In this document: one piece after another, positions 7,626 through 10,534 of the stretch
Layout: each line of letters begins with the position of its first letter
Numbering within the stretch: position 1 is the first letter of the stretch
DNA from: Mariniphaga sp964540165
GTDB lineage: Bacteria; Bacteroidota; Bacteroidia; Bacteroidales; Prolixibacteraceae
Length of the DNA: 10,534 nucleotides
Reading direction: 5' to 3'
Assembly (NCBI GenBank): GCA_964540165.1
Contig: CAZILU010000115.1
Span: forward strand, 1 to 10,534
The notes under the pieces: model-generated
Seen by the model: only the letters and a program-made list of their open reading frames with translations
What the model was told of the DNA's origin: nothing
The model's database searches: none
Position numbers and translations under genes: made by a program

Positions 7626-8636
7626 TCACTTGCGCTGTCTCCTTTTTGGCTCGGCGCCATTCTCTGATTCATCGGCCTGACCGGCGCCCTGCTCATCATA
7701 GTAGCGCTGATAAGCATCTACAATCGCACGAACCAGCCGGTGACGAACAATGTCGTTGGTATTAAATTCAACAATTGAGATCGACTCAATGTTTCGAAGC
7801 AACTTCATCGCAAAAATCAACCCCGAATTACTTCGCCGTGGCAAATCGATCTGAGTAACATCACCCGTAATTATAAACTTGGCATTCAATCCCATACGAG
7901 TCAGAAACATCTTCAATTGGTTGATGGTGGCGTTCTGTGCTTCATCCAAAATCACAAAAGCGTTGCTGAGTGTCCGGCCGCGCATAAATGCCAGCGGTGC
8001 TATCTCAATCACTCCGTCCTTTAACAGATCCTCCAGTTTCCTGGGCGGAATCATATCCTGCAGTGCATCGTAAAGCGGCTGCAGGTAGGGATCTATCTTC
8101 TCCTTCAGGTCTCCGGGAAGAAAACCCAGATTTTCACCCGCTTCCACAGCGGGCCGGCTTAGGATGATCCTTTTTATCTCCCTGTTTTTTAATGCTCTTA
8201 CAGCCAAGGCAATAGCAGTATAAGTTTTACCGGTCCCCGCAGGGCCAATGGCAAAAACCAGGTCGTTATTCGTGCACTCTTCAACCAACAGGCGCTGATT
8301 AGGCGTTCGGGCCCTCACCGGCTTTCCACTGTTCCCATAGACAATGATATCCTTCTCGGTTGCCACATTTTCTTCGAAAAGAGCCGATCCGTCAGACAAA
8401 ATCTGACCAATCTGTGATTCGGTCAGCACATTATATTGATAATAGTGATCTAACAACATGCCCAATTGCTGCTCAAAACGCTTCATTTCAGTTTCATCAC
8501 CCTGAATATGGAGTGAATGCCCGCGGGCCGTAATCTTTAATTTGGGGAATCGTGTCTTAATTAAATTGATCTTGCCGTTTTTGACACCAAAAAACTCCAG
8601 TGGATCAACCCCCTCCAGGTGTATCTGTTTCTCCAA
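7626..8636 (-). CDS. ybeZ: PhoH-family ATPase (YbeZ-like), TTG start
   Basis: PhoH-like P-loop ATPase of the YbeZ type, often annotated as phosphate-starvation-inducible; family members are linked to RNA metabolism alongside the endoribonuclease YbeY, and the exact role is unsettled. 336 residues. Seen: a small N-terminal KH-like region (about 1-90), a conserved TPNQ element (111-114) before the ATPase, Walker A GPAGTGKT (131-138), the SRPAVEAGE segment (160-168), Walker B VILDEAQN (228-235), GDVTQIDLP (258-266), and a basic tail ending KRRQRK. The start is TTG at 8634-8636: an in-frame TAA sits two codons upstream, no ATG occurs before residue 51, and starting there would remove the conserved ELEGVDPLEFFG-like N-terminus. 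It is divergent from mazG and upstream of purC. No phosphate-responsive site is visible. Older name phoH; symbol given by family only. Confidence 0.93.
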   Translation of the reverse strand: MEKQIHLEGVDPLEFFGVKNGKINLIKTRFPKLKITARGHSLHIQGDETEMKRFEQQLGMLLDHYYQYNVLTESQIGQILSDGSALFEENVATEKDIIVYGNSGKPVRARTPNQRLLVEECTNNDLVFAIGPAGTGKTYTAIALAVRALKNREIKRIILSRPAVEAGENLGFLPGDLKEKIDPYLQPLYDALQDMIPPRKLEDLLKDGVIEIAPLAFMRGRTLSNAFVILDEAQNATINQLKMFLTRMGLNAKFIITGDVTQIDLPRRSNSGLIFAMKLLRNIESISIVEFNTNDIVRHRLVRAIVDAYQRYYDEQGAGQADESENGAEPKRRQRK

Positions 8637-8660
8637 TCTTTATAAATATTTTATCCTGTT

Positions 8661-8668
8661 CAAAATTA
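8661..8668 (-). promoter_or_regulatory. possible phoH promoter, -7 element
   Basis: Read on the minus strand this is TAATTTTG, an exact match to TAnnTTTG, 25 bp upstream of the phoH TTG start. No TTG lies at the usual -33 spacing from it. An alternative one-mismatch -7 (TTATTTTG) a few bases upstream does have a TTG 19 bp further up (plus-strand CAA at 8696-8698). Either could start the phoH transcript; the 124-bp divergent region must hold promoters for both phoH and mazG, but no exact mazG-side match was found. Confidence 0.3.
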
Positions 8669-8760
8669 CAAAATAAATCGTTTTTAATTTGTGCACAATT
8701 TATTAAAGGAAAACATACCGAAGTTTTACAGATTCGTTAATTTCGTTAAATTTTTACCAA

Positions 8761-9552
8761 ATGAATCAAAGCACAAACACATTTGAGGATCTGTTGCGGA
8801 TCATGGATGAGTTGCGGGAGAAGTGCCCGTGGGACAAGGAGCAGACCTTGGAGTCGCTGCGTAAGCTGACCATTGAAGAGACCTACGAGCTGGGGGAGGC
8901 AATTATCAAAAATGATCTTCAAGAAGTTAAAAAAGAGTTAGGCGACCTGTTGCTGCACATCGTTTTTTACGCCAAAATAGGCTCAGAAAAGGGTGCATTC
9001 AACATCTATGATGTATTGGACGGCATCAATCAAAAACTGATTTACCGCCATCCGCATGTTTTTGGAGAGGTCGATGTTAAAGGATCTTCCCGGACTGTGA
9101 TCGAAAACTGGGAAGCCTTAAAGCTGAAAGAGAAAGGGGGAAACAAGCGGGTCCTCGAAGGAGTTCCGGTATCCCTGCCGGCCCTGGTGAAAGCCAACCG
9201 CATCCAGGAGAAGGCCAGTGGTGTTGGCTTCGATTGGGAGGAAAAACAGCAGGTATGGGAGAAAGTGCAGGAAGAGATCAGTGAGCTGTCTCTGGAGATT
9301 GATCGCATCGACAAAGATAAGATCGAAGCCGAGTTTGGCGACCTGTTTTTCGCCCTGGTAAACGCTGCCCGGCTCTATGACGTTGACCCCGAAGCCGCCC
9401 TGGAACGAACCAACCTGAAGTTCATCCGCCGGTTTAACTTCCTCGAAAACGAAACACTGATGCAGGGAAAGAGTCTTCACGATATGAGCCTGGCCGAAAT
9501 GGATGTAATTTGGAACCGTGCCAAACAGGAAGAGATGAAGGAGACAAAATGA
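8761..9552 (+). CDS. mazG: nucleoside triphosphate pyrophosphohydrolase
   Basis: MazG hydrolyses (d)NTPs to NMP and pyrophosphate, a house-cleaning activity that in E. coli also tempers (p)ppGpp effects during starvation. At 263 residues it equals the E. coli length and has both tandem MazG domains. N-terminal domain: the hallmark RxxCPWDxxQT start (CPWDKEQT, 22-29) and acidic metal-site residues Glu39, Glu40, Glu43, Glu59 and Asp62 (EETYE, KKELGD). The linker carries RHPHVFG and the NWEALKLKEK stretch. C-terminal domain: KANRIQEKASGVGFDW (144-159), then Glu171, Glu172, Glu175, Glu191 and Asp194 (EEISE, EFGD), so the catalytic half looks intact. The ATG at 8761 follows an A/T-rich leader without a Shine-Dalgarno. 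No mazEF toxin-antitoxin genes are adjacent, so this is the stand-alone chromosomal type. It is divergent from phoH and 159 bp before thrS. Confidence 0.96.
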   Translation: MNQSTNTFEDLLRIMDELREKCPWDKEQTLESLRKLTIEETYELGEAIIKNDLQEVKKELGDLLLHIVFYAKIGSEKGAFNIYDVLDGINQKLIYRHPHVFGEVDVKGSSRTVIENWEALKLKEKGGNKRVLEGVPVSLPALVKANRIQEKASGVGFDWEEKQQVWEKVQEEISELSLEIDRIDKDKIEAEFGDLFFALVNAARLYDVDPEAALERTNLKFIRRFNFLENETLMQGKSLHDMSLAEMDVIWNRAKQEEMKETK

Positions 9553-9656
9553 GTAAAACAGGGAAAATGATAACCCAACGACCCTAAATCGGAACCCGGT
9601 AAACCCGTTTTTTTTAATTCAACATCAATGATACCCAAACAAAACCGGTGGTTCGA

Positions 9657-9685
9657 TTGTATTTTTGTACGTTTGATTATCTTTG
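9657..9685 (+). promoter_or_regulatory. Bacteroidota-type promoter for thrS
   Basis: TTG (9657-9659), an 18-bp spacer and TATCTTTG (9678-9685) match the Bacteroidota -33/-7 pattern (TTG, TAnnTTTG). A transcript would begin about 9690-9693, leaving a leader of roughly 20 nt before the ATG at 9712. That is too short for a T-box or the kind of structured operator known upstream of E. coli thrS. It implies thrS is transcribed independently of mazG. Confidence 0.55.
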
Positions 9686-9711
9686 CACCGCTTTAAATAG
9701 ATACATTAATT

Positions 9712-10534
9712 ATGATCCATATTACGCTTCCTGACGATCGTGTAAAGACATTCCCGAAACCGGTTACCGGTTTGGAGATTGCCCAATCGATCTCACCGCG
9801 GTTGGCAAAAGAGGTTTTGTCTGTATCGGTCAATGGCCAGATCCTGGATCTGACCCGCGAGATCGATGAAGATGCCCGAATTAAGCTCCATACCTGGGAT
9901 GACAGGGAGGGGAAAGAGGCTTTCTGGCACTCTTCGGCGCACCTGATGGCCGAGGCGATCGAATTCTTCTATCCGGGAACCCGGTTTGGTATTGGTCCAA
10001 CCGTGGATACCGGCTTTTATTACGACATTGCCCTTCCCGACGGGAAACAATTGACGGAAAAAGATCTGCAAAAAATTGAGCAGAAGATGATTGAGCTGGC
10101 ACGCCAAAACAACGCTATTGTGCGAAAAGCAGTCTCAAAAAAGGAGGCAATGGCGATGTTCGTTCAGAAAAATGACAACCTCAAACAGGAGCTGATCAGT
10201 GAATTGGAAGATGGAACCATAACCATATATGAGCAAGGTCAGTTTACCGATCTTTGCCGAGGACCCCACCTGCCAAATACCGGATACATCAAAGCGGTCA
10301 AGCTCACATCCATCGCCGGTGCCTACTGGCGTGGCAACGAAAACAACCCCATGCTCACCCGCGTATACGGTGTAACCTTTCCCAAACAGAAGATGCTGGA
10401 GGAGTATCTGTTTCTGCTCGAAGAGGCAAAAAAACGGGATCACCGGAAAATTGGCAAAGAGAATTATATGGTATTCCTGACTGCGGCCTCTACAGGAGGT
10501 TATCCGCCCGATGTTCTTAAAGAGGAAATGAACC
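9712..10534 (+). CDS. thrS: threonyl-tRNA synthetase, 3' end cut; odd tail
   Basis: Charges tRNA-Thr with threonine. 274 residues are visible of an expected ~640. Seen: an N-terminal TGS domain (1 to about 61), then the editing domain with its zinc-site residues at the same numbers as E. coli: His73/His77 (HSSAHLMAE) and Cys182/His186 (LCRGPHL). SIAGAYWRG and the linker helix ending KKRDHRKIGKE (to residue 250) are typical and match Bacteroides ThrS closely. From residue 251 (base 10462) the frame remains open but the sequence (beginning NYMVFLTAAST) no longer resembles the start of the aminoacylation domain, where about LxLFMFS...GLPLWLPKG is expected; neither other frame restores it. This could be an assembly junction, an insertion, or true divergence. 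The ATG at 9712 gives the standard MIxITLPD start, and a good promoter lies upstream. Confidence 0.93.
   Translation, partial: MIHITLPDDRVKTFPKPVTGLEIAQSISPRLAKEVLSVSVNGQILDLTREIDEDARIKLHTWDDREGKEAFWHSSAHLMAEAIEFFYPGTRFGIGPTVDTGFYYDIALPDGKQLTEKDLQKIEQKMIELARQNNAIVRKAVSKKEAMAMFVQKNDNLKQELISELEDGTITIYEQGQFTDLCRGPHLPNTGYIKAVKLTSIAGAYWRGNENNPMLTRVYGVTFPKQKMLEEYLFLLEEAKKRDHRKIGKENYMVFLTAASTGGYPPDVLKEEMN
10462..10534. other. 73-bp segment not resembling thrS
   Basis: Right-edge segment in which the thrS frame stays open yet loses all ThrS character after GKE. In-frame it encodes 24 residues ending TGGYPPDVLKEEMN; a second + frame reads 19 residues to a TAA at about 10519, and the third stops within 15 bases. 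It is too short to identify. By eye only, the GYPPDVL run recalls the lead-in to the phosphopantetheine site of some PKS or PUFA-synthase carrier domains, but the diagnostic DSI motif would lie beyond the window. Confidence 0.45.

Noticed and set aside
8733..8749. Direct repeat TTCGTTAA (twice, 1 bp apart) before mazG
   Set aside because: Only 8 bp in A/T-rich DNA, with no matching -33 element; it could be an operator, but chance is as likely.
8761..9552. mazG as part of a toxin-antitoxin or defence locus
   Set aside because: No mazE, mazF or defence gene is adjacent; length and tandem domains fit the ordinary housekeeping enzyme.
9587..9615. Possible mazG terminator ending in a run of eight T (9608-9615)
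   Set aside because: The upstream sequence offers stems of only about 3 bp, so a rho-independent terminator is not supported.
10135..10443. 102-codon minus-strand frame opposite thrS
   Set aside because: Antisense to clearly conserved ThrS coding sequence and without any family resemblance.

Overview
The window is chromosomal, housekeeping DNA from a member of the Bacteroidota, most likely class Bacteroidia. The evidence is close whole-length resemblance of LeuA, PurC, PhoH and the first 250 residues of ThrS to Bacteroides-type proteins, A/T-rich translation starts without strong Shine-Dalgarno sequences, and a Bacteroidota-style promoter (TTG, 18 bp, TAnnTTTG) in front of thrS. Family and genus cannot be resolved. 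No mobile element, CRISPR array, tRNA or rRNA was seen, and no gap between genes exceeds 160 bp.

Positions 1-6500 (+) hold a branched-chain amino-acid operon in the order leuA (5' end cut by the window), leuC, leuD, a second LeuA-family synthase, leuB. The second synthase matches Leptospira-type (R)-citramalate synthase (CimA) along its whole length and keeps that enzyme's pyruvate-pocket residues. The operon therefore probably encodes two parallel chain-elongation routes sharing LeuCD and LeuB: 2-oxoisovalerate to leucine, and pyruvate to 2-oxobutyrate (threonine-independent isoleucine). A perfect 15-bp stem at 6539-6574 ends it and probably also serves the converging purC.

Positions 6579-8636 (-) hold purC (purine synthesis) downstream of a phoH/ybeZ-family ATPase with a TTG start. 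Across a 124-bp A/T-rich divergent region, mazG (NTP pyrophosphohydrolase) reads on the + strand, followed by thrS (threonyl-tRNA synthetase), which runs off the right edge.

Points worth a second look: the CimA-type gene inside the leu operon; mutually exclusive hairpins just before it; and the last 73 bp of the window, where the thrS reading frame stays open but abruptly stops resembling ThrS. I see no clearly novel multi-gene system here.
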